This document shows, piece after piece, positions 26,487 to 38,200 of a stretch of 64,000 nucleotides of DNA (position 1 is the first letter of the stretch; every line of letters starts with the position of its first letter). The stretch is from Mimachlamys varia (taxonomy: Eukaryota; Mollusca; Bivalvia; Pectinida; Pectinidae). A program made the position numbers and the translations under genes. The notes under the pieces were generated by a model that saw only the letters and a program-made list of their open reading frames with translations, did not search any database and had not been told where the DNA came from. The stretch spans positions 50,859,186 through 50,923,185 of the forward strand of contig OX392529.1 of the NCBI GenBank assembly GCA_947623455.1, written 5' to 3'.

Positions 26487-26540
26487 GACAATCAAATAGC
26501 AAGTAATGTTTCTATTTTATAATAGATGGAGACCAATCAA
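26483..26540 (-). promoter_or_regulatory. Core promoter of gene A (TATA, CCAAT, Inr-like)
   Basis: On the minus strand TATAAAAT lies at 26514-26521, about 35 nt upstream of an initiator-like TCACTC. A CCAAT box in reverse orientation (CCAAT at 26533-26537 on the plus strand) lies 12 nt further out. The same three elements with the same spacing occur upstream of gene B (41601-41655), which supports function. Confidence 0.65.
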
Positions 26541-26672
26541 AATGTATTGCTTGACGTAACGAATTGAAAAAGGCGGGGTTCCTTAGTGTATGCGTGAGTT
26601 AAAGTGTCGTCAATGTCTGCAATCGATTAACGACGCTTTTAACTGGGCGTATTGACGTTTATGAATAGATGT

Positions 26673-27037
26673 TTTGGAAGGTGTTCTCATCATTCTTTTA
26701 TGGAAATATATCACAGATATTAAATAAAATATCTACTTAATGAACTTAAGCCTTTGTTTAATCCACAATAAAACGAAAAAGTTACTTTCGAATTCCTGTC
26801 AAATTATGTAGACCTCTTGATAAAGAGACTATAAGAGAAAAATATCTTAAAATGTTTGAAAGGTGTTCTCATCATTCTTTTTTGGAAATATATCACAGAT
26901 ATTAAATAAAATATCTGCGTAATGAACTTAATTCTTTGTTAAATACACAATAAAACGAACAGTTTTCTTTCGAAACCCTGTCAAATTATGTGGACCTCTT
27001 AATAAAGAGACTATAAAGTTAAAATATCTTAAAATGT
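26673..27037. repeat. Two-copy tandem duplication, ~182-bp period
   Basis: AAGGTGTTCTCATCATTCTTT occurs at about 26678 and 26860, and both copies run through ATATATCACAGATATTAAAT and TCAAATTATGT-GACCTCTT. It lies just upstream of the gene A promoter and has no coding content. Confidence 0.8.
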
Positions 27038-28239
27038 TTTATTTGCAGAAAGCATGACACAAACCTAATATTTTCATCCTATTACCACTAGTCCAAAGGC
27101 ACAGCCATCATATCAAATAATTAAGTGAAATTGCTATTTGCTAATTCTACGAGTCGTAATAATGCAAACATTACCTGACGTCACGCATGCGTTTGTGAAC
27201 AAAAATAACATAACGAAAGACCGTAAAAGTGTCAAGCCAATGGGTTGGTACCGAAATGTTTAAGGCATGTAGTTATGAAGATTATTATTATGATATTTTA
27301 TTATTGATGAGTTAAAGGAAAGTGATATTACAAAAAAACCTTTTTTATATGCAGTGTATTTAGTTGCAGTCCGAAATCAAACTTTAAAAAGTAGATAAAC
27401 TTCTCCAATAGATTTGTGCCCCCGCCAACTAACTTTCGTCACAAGCGACCACATAAACATGAGACTTATATAGTAACGTGCCAAAAGTCTATTTTGCTAT
27501 ATATTCCTTGTATTTCAAACTTTTTAAAAGAATTTCCCGACTTTGTTTATGGATATTTTTTAATGGCATATTGTGTACTTATAGAGAATTATTTCCTGTT
27601 TCATCTCAAAACATTTTCACTGTTGTTGTTGTTGTGAGTGACCAGAGAAATTATCATTCATTATAGTGGCACACGAAAATTAGCAGTGTAGATAAGTAAG
27701 TATCGCTGCATAAATACACAACAGAAACTTAAATAAATAATTCGAGATACATCCTTGGATATTTCTGTACAAAATGACCACAAATTGTCAAAGAAGATGA
27801 CGTAACACACACATATGCTGCACCTTTTAAATTCAACCATAAACAAAATCAGGAAAAGTCATTGAAAAAAAGGTTGAAATACAAAGAATATATAACAAAA
27901 TAAGAAAAAAAAACGTCTTCTGGCACGTCTCTCTGATGACCTTCAATGAACATTTGTACTAATTATGTTTCAGGTTAATTTTAAAAAAAATGATAAAACG
28001 ATTTGTTCGTAAGAAAGGAGACACAATTTGTTTAAAATCTGTCAGAAAGGACATCTCGGTTTTCATTTTTTATGTGACGGCGCGGGAAAAAAATGTCATT
28101 TGACGGAACATGTGATTATTTCGACTCCGTAAGTTTCGATTCCGTAAAATGTGTCAAAATATGTCGAAGTTGACAGTATAGCCGCGCAAGTCTCTTTATG
28201 CAAGGTCGCGTTAAGTAATGTATCCACTGATTTCATCAA
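27038..28239. other. Intergenic, no gene recognised
   Basis: AT-rich sequence with a minus-strand R1 fragment at 27796-27845 (GATGACGTAACACACACAT, then GCTGCACCTTTTAAATT). The short open frames at 27416-27846 show no domain. Confidence 0.6.
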
Positions 28240-28442
28240 TTAAGTGGTTTAACGCACCTGACTCTTTTGCTTCTACATTAGTTTAGAAATTTTTGATTCC
28301 TTCCTTTTGGCCCCTAGCATCACTGAAGAGTCCTAGGAGGACGAAAAACTGTATGATGCAGTTTAATTCAATTTTTCAGCATACTGTATCTATAACTTAA
28401 TTTAAGAGGTGCAGCATATGTGTGTGTTACGTCATCTTCCTG
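28240..28442 (+). repeat. Dispersed repeat R1, full-length copy
   Basis: One of the best-preserved copies: ACGCACCTGACTCTTTTGC, CATCACTGAAGAGTCCTAGG, GGCATACTGT-like (TCAGCATACTGTATC), GAGGTGCAGCATATGTGTG, TTACGTCATC. Confidence 0.8.
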
Positions 28443-29057
28443 TTTCTTTGTTATGTAATATTACGGCAAATGTCCTTAAATGATGTACCTCGTGGATTGG
28501 TACATGTATCAGAAATATATCATAATCGAAGGTACCTATTACAGATAAGACTAGCTACGAGCCCCTAAGTATCTATAGAAAACTTTTCTTCTTTATTTGA
28601 CTACTAGCTTAACGCCCACATAGTTTCAAACATATGATCAGACATCCAAATAATCAAAATTATTAGACTTTCTTTTTTTCAATATCCGTATACTATTCTA
28701 GAGACGGGAGACAGTCTAAATACAAATGTACATGTTTAAAGGTCATGAAATATGTGTTTCTACGTACTAGTAAGTGCTTTTGACAATAAATCTCTCCTTG
28801 GTTTTATAACTGTAATCCATCAACTTTTATCGGTTTAAGAAGTGCGTTCTCACCTTAAGTTAGGCTAGTATACTAATTAAACCATTTTTTTTCTTTCAAA
28901 ATATTGATAAAACGCATGAATCGTACCGACCCGCCCTCTACATTCAGGATAAGTAATCTGTCTGTGATGATCGAATTAGTTGCTGACATTTACCATTTAT
29001 GTGATATTGATGATTTCCTTTGTATTTGACAGATCAGGGACATTTTGGTCATGACCT
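28443..29057. other. Intergenic, no gene recognised
   Basis: AT-rich sequence with no supported feature. Confidence 0.6.
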
Positions 29058-29066
29058 CACACTATC

Positions 29067-29491
29067 CATCGTCGGAAACCCACGGTACACTTCTCTGACG
29101 TTTGCATCCCGTGGGCTAAAATGGAAAGTAACTCTCGTTTTCGTACTAAAATAGTAGCCAATCATATCGAAAATTTCATCCGTGACTACATACAGCCGGG
29201 ACATCAAGCCTGGGTATACCGTTTCATTTGTAGCACCGCCTGTCAACAAAACCTGTCGATTGTGATTAAAATGTAAGGTCCTGCTATACGGCGATTGACA
29301 TCGGCGTCATGACTACAGAAATATATTGGTCGTGGTCACGGTAAAATGATCTAACCGAGTGTCACGAGAACGACCATTCTGATTGGTCGAAATCTCCGAA
29401 CAAACTTCTATTCGGGGAAACGAAGGTTTACACCGATTCTGGCCCACGGGATGCAAACGTCAGAGAAGTGTACCGTGGGTTTCCGACGATG
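29067..29491. mobile_element. Foldback MITE, copy 1, with 9-bp target duplication (MULE-like)
   Basis: A 425-bp element with long terminal inverted repeats starting CATCGTCGGAAACCCACGG, about 50 bp per arm and running to CCCGTGGGC. It is flanked by a perfect 9-bp direct repeat, CACACTATC, at 29058-29066 and 29492-29500. A second copy lies at 60501-60936. Long inverted repeats with a 9-bp target duplication point to Mutator-like transposases as the mobilising enzyme (inference). No transposase is encoded; short open frames on both strands are by-products of the inverted repeats. Confidence 0.88.
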
Positions 29492-29500
29492 CACACTATC

Positions 29501-29779
29501 ATATAAATCAAGGAGAAAGTTACCGGATGATAGTAGTTTCTATTTTGTGGATATTTAATTATTATAGTTTATAATTATAGCAAATATTTTAAATTTATTT
29601 ATTAAATGAGGGTTAGTGTTTATGGTCGAAATATTTGTCTCATTGTGAAATATTCTGTATCTTTAAGTGATATGAAGATGGACGTTTTTGAGTGTGTTTA
29701 CTCATTAGTGTGTTTTTTGTTGTGATTGACAATGATACTCGGTTCTCATTCTGAAAACATGATGTTTACTTGGATGTGA
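29501..29779. other. Intergenic, no gene recognised
   Basis: AT-rich; nothing supported. Confidence 0.55.
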
Positions 29780-29968
29780 CAAAGATTTACATGGCGGATG
29801 TCGTCAGAAGACGCTTACTCTTCCGGAACACCTGGTCTTATTCTCTTTTACTTTTACAAGGGTCTCCTTGTAAATCTTTCATTAATTTTGTTCATATTTT
29901 GCCCCTGGTTTAATCGAATTTGAGATCGGATTATGATTTTGTTAACGCTTCTGTATTCTCGAATTTAT
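29780..29968 (-). repeat. Dispersed repeat R2, minus-strand copy
   Basis: Reverse complement of the R2 blocks: CGCTTACTCTTCCGGAACAC, TTCATATTTTGCCCCTGGTT and TTTTGTTAACGCTTCTG. Confidence 0.7.
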
Positions 29969-30324
29969 TTAACATCTTACTCTCGTGATAGTGTGTGGTG
30001 ATGGGGCATTCGTGTATTGCTGTTCATTTACTTATTATTCTCAGAAATTTTGATTTTCTTTACCAAACTAAAACATTCAGGACGATATATAACGATCTAA
30101 TGTATGTTTAAACAAGACCATCTGGGCCAGGTTGTTCAAAAATAAGATTACCGCTAAACTATGTTCATTATAATTGCAGCAAGTAACCTCTGGTTCGACA
30201 CCAGCCGAATATCACAATGTGTTTTTATTCACCTCCTAACGGTATATCATATTACTACATTTTCGCAGTATACGATTTGAAATTTATGAAGTAACATTTT
30301 AACACTTTTCTAAATTCATAAATT

Positions 30325-30525
30325 AAAGGGGTTCTACACACATGCAACTTCCGTTTCTATATTAGATTAGACAATTTCGATTCCGACCTTTTGGCCTCTA
30401 GCATCGCTAACGAGTCCTTAAAGAAAGAAACGGCTGTATGAAGCAGATTAATTCATAATTCGGCATTTTGTATCTACAACACAATTTTAAAACGGTGCAC
30501 CATGTGTGTGTGTTACGTCATCCTT
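30325..30525 (+). repeat. Dispersed repeat R1 copy
   Basis: Diverged full-length copy from the GGGGTTCTACACAC block to GGTGCACCATGTGTGTG and TTACGTCATC. Confidence 0.7.
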
Positions 30526-31557
30526 CTAGCTCGCCTGTAGTATTTCCTTTGAATAAACAATTGTTGTGAATTATCTCTCTTAGACTGGTCGATTTTCTCA
30601 TAGTACGGCACCTTACATGAACTACGACGTGCAACTAGTCAATGCGAGAGGTCCTATATGAATGTCTGTAAGACACAATCATTGAATTAGTTACAACTTT
30701 TCTAGATATGGAATGTATAGTAGAAGGAATTATCACATAAAATTGTAAGATTGATCTTGTATATCGATGAAATCAATCGAGTTTGTTGTTAACCTATGAA
30801 TAAGCCTATCACCCTTTCAATAACTTGGCCCAGAGCTGGCAGCATTGTAAACCTAAGAGTTAATTGTTCTAGAGAAATATAAACAAGATTTATCATCGTA
30901 CTATATGTTAACATCCCAAACGACCAAGTATCTTGGAATTTTATGCCTAGATAAGTACACACATGAAATATGATTCTCTGTTAAAAAAAATGCTGCCATA
31001 GAGAAAAAATGTAATGTTTCTTACTTAAATGATTGAATCCCTCAACGAATGCATGAACAACAATATTGTTCTGGCTGATAAATTATGTCCTTTGTAAAAC
31101 ACCAAACAATCTAGCAGTAAATGTTTCTTGTTGAGGTGTTTGAACAGTCTCGGATTTGTGTGTCAGGGTCAGTATTGTCCTATTGTTAACGATATTATAA
31201 ATGGTGGATCTAAACACATCAAGAGGACTTAGGGATACCTAAGACCACCGTGTGGAATAATGAGTACTTTTGTATCACCACGATCAGGATGCTGAATGGA
31301 GGGGGAAGATATTAACCAAATCACAAATAAGTACGTCTCTCTCGACATCAATGATTCACCAGTGTCTAGTTCCCCCGAAATGTACTTCATCACTTGTTTG
31401 TTCGATCTCAGGATAAGTGAGTCAATTTCTAAAATAACAAGTATCTATGTTTCAAAGCAGGCGCAAACTTTGTGTCTGTTTTTTTAGTTAACCATACATT
31501 CTACTCATTCGCTAAAATCCATACTTCTCGCCCCTTTAGAGACCAGACATATACTAA
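30526..31557. other. Intergenic, no gene recognised
   Basis: AT-rich; the 63-codon frame at 31296 has no features. Confidence 0.6.
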
Positions 31558-31592
31558 TAAGGATGACGTAACACACACATGTGCTGCACTTC
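31558..31592 (-). repeat. R1 terminal fragment
   Basis: GATGACGTAACACACACATG followed by TGCTGCACTT, the reverse complement of the R1 3' end only. Confidence 0.6.
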
Positions 31593-31628
31593 GCCATCGA
31601 CTTTCCTTTCAGGCAAATGCACAATATA

Positions 31629-31801
31629 CAATCAAACCTCGCTATCTCTAAGTCGACGTGACCATAAAAAACTTCGAGTTACTCGAGTATTCGAGTTACG
31701 CGAGTTGAATGTTAGCGTAAAACTTGGTTGAAACCGACAAAATACTTCGAGCTAAACTGGGTCTTCGAGTTATACGAGGTTGAGATAACGAGGTTAGGCT
31801 G
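31629..31801. mobile_element. pogo/Tigger-type MITE (173 bp) flanked by TA
   Basis: Left end CAATCAAACCTCGCTATCTC and right end GAGATAACGAGGTTAGGCTG are inverted repeats, and both flanks are TA (31627-31628 and 31802-31803). The CCTCGTTATCTC core with TA flanks is typical of pogo-like Tc1/mariner non-autonomous elements. The interior is rich in TTCGAG motifs. Confidence 0.75.
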
Positions 31802-31803
31802 TA

Positions 31804-32419
31804 GTCGAAAGTGTTTCAATGACTGCTTGCCTAAATAACTTCGATAAAGGTACTTCTACACAAAATGACATCATGATGCCTGAAAGTTACGCTATATCTC
31901 TCATAGGCACACTGTTATTTTGGGGCCTTTTTCTATTCAGTATCACAACTTTAAGCTTATCAGTTTCTCTTATGGTATTGTGACGGTAATATTCATTTGA
32001 TTGATGATAAATCCTAAGAAATGGAGTCTTAGTATGGGTTAGACATAGAAATCACTTTAAAAACAAATTGCTGTATTGTTGCCTTCAAATCGTCAGTGCA
32101 TTTCTTATGATAATGAGACGAGCCTGAAAGATGGCAATGGTCAATATATGCTATTGATATGCAAAGGTATCCCTTTAACCAAAGACTATAACAATCTAGA
32201 TATGATGTTTGATTGAACATTTTTGAGTTGAGTATCATTCTTTTGGATCTACCAGCTTTCGGTCGTGATACCACTGGTCCTGACACATTGTCCTATACAG
32301 ACATCTGTCTGTCAAAATGCCTTATTCTGGACCAGAGGAAAGTCTGCCTTCCTGCACAGGTATTAAAGAAATTTTATCCAGATAGTATCCGAGTGCCATG
32401 AGTATGTGTGACACTATAA
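31804..32419. other. Intergenic, no gene recognised
   Basis: Short overlapping open frames on both strands near 32030-32400, no domains. Confidence 0.55.
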
Positions 32420-32836
32420 AGTCAGACACTATTCGAAGTGAAGTTGTCAGACACTATTTGAAGTGAGTCGATAGACACTATTCGAACTGAAGTCGTCAGA
32501 CACTATTCAAAGTGAAGTCGTCAGACACTATTCGAATTGCAGTTGTCAGACACTATTCGAAGTGAAGTCGACAGACACTATTCGAAGTGAAGTCGACAGA
32601 CACTATTCGAAGTGAAGTCAACAGACACTATTCGAAGTGAAGTCGACAGACACTATTCGAAGTGAAGTCGACAGACACTATTCGAAGTGAAGTCGACAGA
32701 CACTATTCGAAGTGAAGCCGACAGACACTATTCGAATTGCAGTTGTCAGATACTATTCGAAGTGAGGTCGTCGGACACTATTTGAAGTGAGTCGACAGAC
32801 ACTATTCGAAGTGATGTTGTCAGACACTATTCAAAA
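32420..32836. repeat. 25-bp minisatellite (about 17 units)
   Basis: Units contain CAGACACTATTCGAAGTG with a palindromic TTCGAA centre, spaced 23-25 bp. Central units (32573-32740) are nearly identical while the edges are more diverged, the usual signature of a growing array. A second variant (ATTCGAATTGCAGTTGT) occurs at units 5 and 14. Confidence 0.9.
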
Positions 32837-33767
32837 GCAAAGAAAGAAGATAATTTCACCAAAACTATATCATGCAACTGTCACCAGTAGTGTGCTAGTT
32901 ATTCTACCAGTCTTGTGTACGTCATATTACTTCTGTAGTGTGAGTGCTAGCAGTTTTATGACGTTGTTCTTTCGTTTATATAAGTCATCATATAGACTGG
33001 TAACGCTGTAGCCCAATCTGATTAAAATACAGATCCTTGTTCTCCCTCCGTTTACATGGATCTGACAACATCCCATAAGAGGTCACGTCCAGATGACCTT
33101 TGTCGCCTCTTTACTTTACTCTAAAATAATTTTCCAACGATCTGTCATCTTGCAGCAAGCAATTTCGTCACATTATGCTACACGAACGTTTTGGTGACGA
33201 AACGACAAAACGGACTAATGTGTTTATGCAAGCTTTGTCGCCTCAATATTTCCCTGTCAAGATTCTGCCAGTAGTAATTTGATTGGCTAATGCGAAAGAT
33301 CATCGGGACATGACCTCCCATGGGATTATCTCAGATCTTAACACAGCAGAGAGAAGTTTACGGAACGGCGCGGAGATCAAGATATGATTTTAATCAGATT
33401 GTGCTCTAGCCGAAAGTAAGATAACAAATATACATACATAAGGTTTTCTGATTTATATCAAAGAATAAAATCATTTTTTATTTTTCTCTTTCATTTTGAA
33501 GCAGGTTCTGGTGATGCATATACAACAGGTAGAACAGTGTATAGAGACACTCGCTTATGTTATGATCCATATTTTGTGCATTTATGTTTTCAACCAAATG
33601 AAGTTGGTTTCATATTTATCTTACTCGAGTTAGGTGTTTAAATTTTTTTTTTTGCATGGGTGGATTGGTCATACCTTCCATGTAGGTATATGTTGTTTAT
33701 CATAATAATTACCACAGCCTGAAAAGTAGCTCACGATGGTAAGATTGACATAATATCCTAGCATCAT
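32837..33767. other. Intergenic, no gene recognised
   Basis: Somewhat less AT-rich near 33050-33400. An exon-like end (GCCGAAA then GTAAGAT at about 33417) is seen but has no supported partner. Confidence 0.5.
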
Positions 33768-33908
33768 TTACATAATACCCTCGCATCACTGACGAGTCCC
33801 AGAAGGACGAAACAGCTGTATGATGCAGTTTAATTAATTTTTTTCGGCATACTGTATCTATTACTAACTTTAAGAGGTGCAGTATGTGTGTGTTACGTCA
33901 TCTTTACT
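33768..33908 (+). repeat. Dispersed repeat R1, 5'-truncated copy
   Basis: Begins at the CATCACTGACGAGTCC block and continues to GTGTTACGTCATC. Confidence 0.7.
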
Positions 33909-34236
33909 TAGAAGTTAACTATCACTCGTTGAAATATAATATCTTTATAACAATACAGTGTTCTTGCCATGGGAATACATAATATTACATACTTCACAGT
34001 AGTACATTCTATTAACAGAAGATCTACAGGTCTTGATCTACCAAGGCAAAGACAGCTTCAGCGTTCTTCTATTCTTAAACGCCGCTATCGTCTACCCTTA
34101 ATGAAGTGTAATTAGACTAACATCATCTGTTATTGCTGATGATGTGTTGAAATGGGTTTACAATTACAGCGTTTTAACGGTAGGAGAGTGCGAGAGAAAA
34201 ATGATAAATTATCCCTATGTAACGTAGAGAAGCCAC

Positions 34237-34490
34237 AACCCTCGGGATAAGATCAATGAAGTTTCAGCAAAGGCTAGACCCTATGGTTGCGATTTATCAG
34301 TCTACATAACACACTGTTATTTGATGTCATAAAAACATTGATCAGGGTAATGTCGTTCTTGGTGTTGACGACTAACGGAATCACCCCAGTGTGATGTAGC
34401 CTGAGAACTCTCAATCCGAGGTTAAGATTTAGGAATTTTAGCACGAGGCTTTGCCAAGTGTTATAATCAATGCATCTTATCCCAAGGGTT
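34237..34490. mobile_element. Foldback element (254 bp) with diverged inverted arms
   Basis: Left end AACCCTCGGGATAAGAT matches the reverse complement of the right end ATCTTATCCCAAGGGTT. Further inward, GCAAAGGC and CTACATAACACACTG pair loosely with GGCTTTGCC and CAGTGTGATGTAG. No clear target duplication. A MITE-like origin is likely. Confidence 0.6.
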
Positions 34491-35218
34491 TTGATTTCTT
34501 TGTCTACATTATACAGGGGTGATTGATTTTTTTTCTCAAACACTTTCCTTACGTTAAATAAGTTGTAATATGAATTCGGTGCATCGCGCCATCATCAATG
34601 GTGACAAAATGGATGTCTTTTCTCTTGTTGTACTGCATTAGGTGCTGACGCGACAGTTGCTTTTTTTTGGGGAGGAGGGGGGGGGGGTCTGGTTTTTTTT
34701 TTTTTCGTTGTTTGTAATAAAGACAAATACAGGTACATTCAGTCAACGACCTAAAACCACTTTAATCAGATTACAAACATTTAAATATCATTTCAATGAT
34801 TAACACGCTGTTGTGTAGTCGTCATGTTTTTATGCGTTCACATTTTTCACCTAAAACAAAAGAAACAAAAAACAAAACAAGCTTGGCACAATGAACTTAA
34901 TATCAGCTTCTTAAAAATGAAACAATGAAGCGCAATTATATGGTTTGCCAAATGAATTTTAATAACTTTCGAATGTTGCAACCCATATAAAGATTGCTTA
35001 ATTAAACTGCGAATATTTCAGAATTGTGATAGTCTGGATTTTGTACAAAACTCTTTTCAACAAGTGAATATGCACATTTTTGTATGTCCGATTTAGGAGG
35101 GAAAATATTTACCCATACTTGCCAAAGAATTCCTGTGAATTTTGTTTCCTAACGAGTTATGATACATACTGACATACCATTATGATGTCACTGATGTTGA
35201 GTACTCTCTGTTTGATCT
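34491..35218. other. 3' flank of gene B, no other gene recognised
   Basis: Contains a G-rich/T-rich low-complexity tract at 34662-34707. A minus-strand ATTAAA at 34958-34963 is the nearest usable poly(A) signal for gene B. Confidence 0.5.
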
Positions 35219-38200
35219 TCATTTGTCACATTCGCCATCATGCACAAACGTCAAATTGCTTTTGAATAAAACAATATCGAGATGTTATACAAATATCTAT
35301 AAAAACATCGCAGGGAAAACTATTTAAAAGAAGTGCTAACATGTTTAATATTCATTTGGTTTTAAATTCGTACGACTTGAAGTCAATCTCAACATAGTAA
35401 ATATTGTTATTATCACTTTATCTTATTTAATTCATAAAGTAAACAAAACCTAGAACTGCCATCCGTTGGATAACTAATATCCCCCGAAAATGCTGGTTGT
35501 ATATGATCATCAAAATCTACCCGGACAAGTTTTTCCCATAAAGGGAAATAATTAAAATGGGTCGAAATATCAAATTAAAATGTGTTGCACATCATACTGA
35601 TCATCCATGTGAAGTTTCAATGGAGTGATGATGCATATAAGTGAAGACAGATTTTCTGGACAAGTTATTTAGCATCGATGGACACCTCTCCTATTAAGAC
35701 TTAAATATGAAATACAAGTTGAAATATGAACAGGATATATCAGTGTTACATGAATGCTCCCACTGACGTCCTAAGAGAATGAAATATTTTCAGAATGTTT
35801 TTTTTAATAATGTCTAATGGCATTGAACAAGGGTCTTCAAAGTCGGTCATACCGTTTAAATAAAAAATTGCACTGTCAGTGTGGAGAAAAGGTCAAAACT
35901 CCCTATAAAGGGGTCGAAATCTGAAATAAAAATGCCGATGCACAATTACATGAAATACTGATCATTCATTTGAAGTTTCATCGAAATCTTGTTTAGGGAG
36001 GAGATCTCCGGACAAGTTACTGCGGACGACAAACAACCAGGCCGATTGCGGGTGGTATAACAACAAACCTATTTTTGTTATTTTTGGGGAGCACTTACTG
36101 GCATTCCATCTGTTCAATGAAATCAAATGTGATACCAAACTCGGCGCAAACTGGATACTCAGGATTTGGCGGTGGATACGCTTTCATGCATTCCTATAGA
36201 AGGACGTGTTCTAAGATAAGTACAACTATTTATACACAGTTTTATTAAGCTCATCGCTCCTTAAACATCGATGGCAAAAAAGTAAACAGTAGATATTATA
36301 CATTATCAAGAATAAGTTTGCTTTTTAACAAAACGAACCAAAATTGATTAAAGAGGTGCAACATCAAATGTGTTGCCTGTTTTTGCATTTGTTTTCTTTT
36401 TGGTTTTGTTTTGTTTCATATTTTCTTGTTTGGTTTCTAAAATTATAATGATAATTAATGTTGTTTAATGGTTCATTCAGTCTGTCTACAATAACTCTGA
36501 ATACCATTAAAGTCCTTCAATAAGCAAATAATTTATATCAAGTTACCTTAATATATTCACAAGTGGCATGACCCTCTATCTCGTCTTCTCTGAGTAAAAC
36601 ACAAATAATTAATTGAAATTCCCTTGTTTACACCCTGTTAACTCAATATACAGAGTAAAACTTCGCTTCAAATAACCACAAGAAATATTTTAGAATTTCA
36701 AAACTTCAAAACAATTTTATAACCTCGTTACAAAATAAATTTAGAATAATTAAAACAAAGATTGTGTTTTAGATGTATCCATTATTAAAACATTGCATTG
36801 TCAAATTGTTTAATCTTTCCATAGCACAGGTTAGTCATTGGTAATCAAGTATAAATACTTACGCACACTTGAGATAACATAAGTTTCTGTGTGTTCCGCC
36901 ATCCTCTCCGCACCATGGATCGTATCTATCACTACAGTTACACTGAAACGGAAAACGAACATTTTTATGTATGATATATGTTATGATATCATAGAATACC
37001 AAATCGGCAACAAAATCATAACCAGATCCCAAAATCGATTAAACCAGGGACAAAATATGAACAAAGAACAAATTTACCAGGAGAGAAAATAGACCAGGTG
37101 TTCCGGACGAGTAAGCGTTTTCGCCTTCATTGACGACGCACACCATGTAAATCTATGTCAGATCCAAGTTAATGTCATATCGTCAAAGTAAGAACTGAGG
37201 CATACTTATCAATCACAACAAGCAGGCATTTTCATAAATTCGAAAAATTCGAATAACAATTTTTTTCTTATTGTTTTCTTCATAAGCAATTATGCATAAC
37301 ATTTGTAGCACTCTTACAAATAAATCAAATCATTTTTTTATTTGTGAAACTTTCTCCTTTTTTCTCATACTATTATGCAAGATGTTCATGTTTATGCCTA
37401 CTCAACATAAAATTCAACTTGAATATATATAATTAACAAACAGACCATCAAAATATGGTAATTTATTATGCATGACATCATGATACATGAACTGTCTATT
37501 TACATCCTTAGATGGAGATTCGACAGAATAACGCCACACCCCAAATCGTAATTAAATAGCAATCAAAATAAACCAAATTAAGGATGGAGTGTAAGGGTGG
37601 GTTTTTAAATCAAGTATAACTCATATAAATTTCTGAAAAGATGCTGCCACAAAATAGCGCCGTTGAAATTGTTTGCAAAGATGAATTAAGAAGAAAGCTT
37701 TCAATCAGTCTGATTGCAGTCTAAAATAAACATATCAACAAAGGACATTCAGTTAATCAGAAACCTTCGAACAACGGAAAGGTACAAAGAAGGGGGAAGA
37801 GGCTCCATAAGGGCCTTATGTGTTACCAACCAGCTGTTGTACCTGACATTAATCTGTGTCTCGACATAAAAGCATGTTTGTTTATAGCTCGCATTTACAC
37901 ATTAAACGATGGTAAAATATGACGTTATACGCACATATGCTGCACCTTTTGAATTTAATAATAGATTCAGTATGCCGAAAAAATGCATTAAACTGCATCA
38001 TACAGCTGATTCGTCCTCCTAGGACTCTTCGGTGATGCTAGGGACCAAACGGTGGGAATCCAAAATTTCTTAATAAACTGAATAAGTTTCTTATTACTTT
38101 TCCAGACGTCATTGTATTTGTTAAAAATGTTTGTAACTGTGAACAATAATGTATGCTTTATATTCTTCATCAATGCTTTTCTAAATATTTTATAATGGTT

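Noticed and set aside
29049..29574. Open frames of about 65 codons on both strands
   Set aside because: They lie in the inverted repeats of the MITE and are mirror images of each other.
30178..30222. tRNA T-arm-like CTGGTTCGACACCAG
   Set aside because: No D-arm or anticodon arm in the right position upstream.
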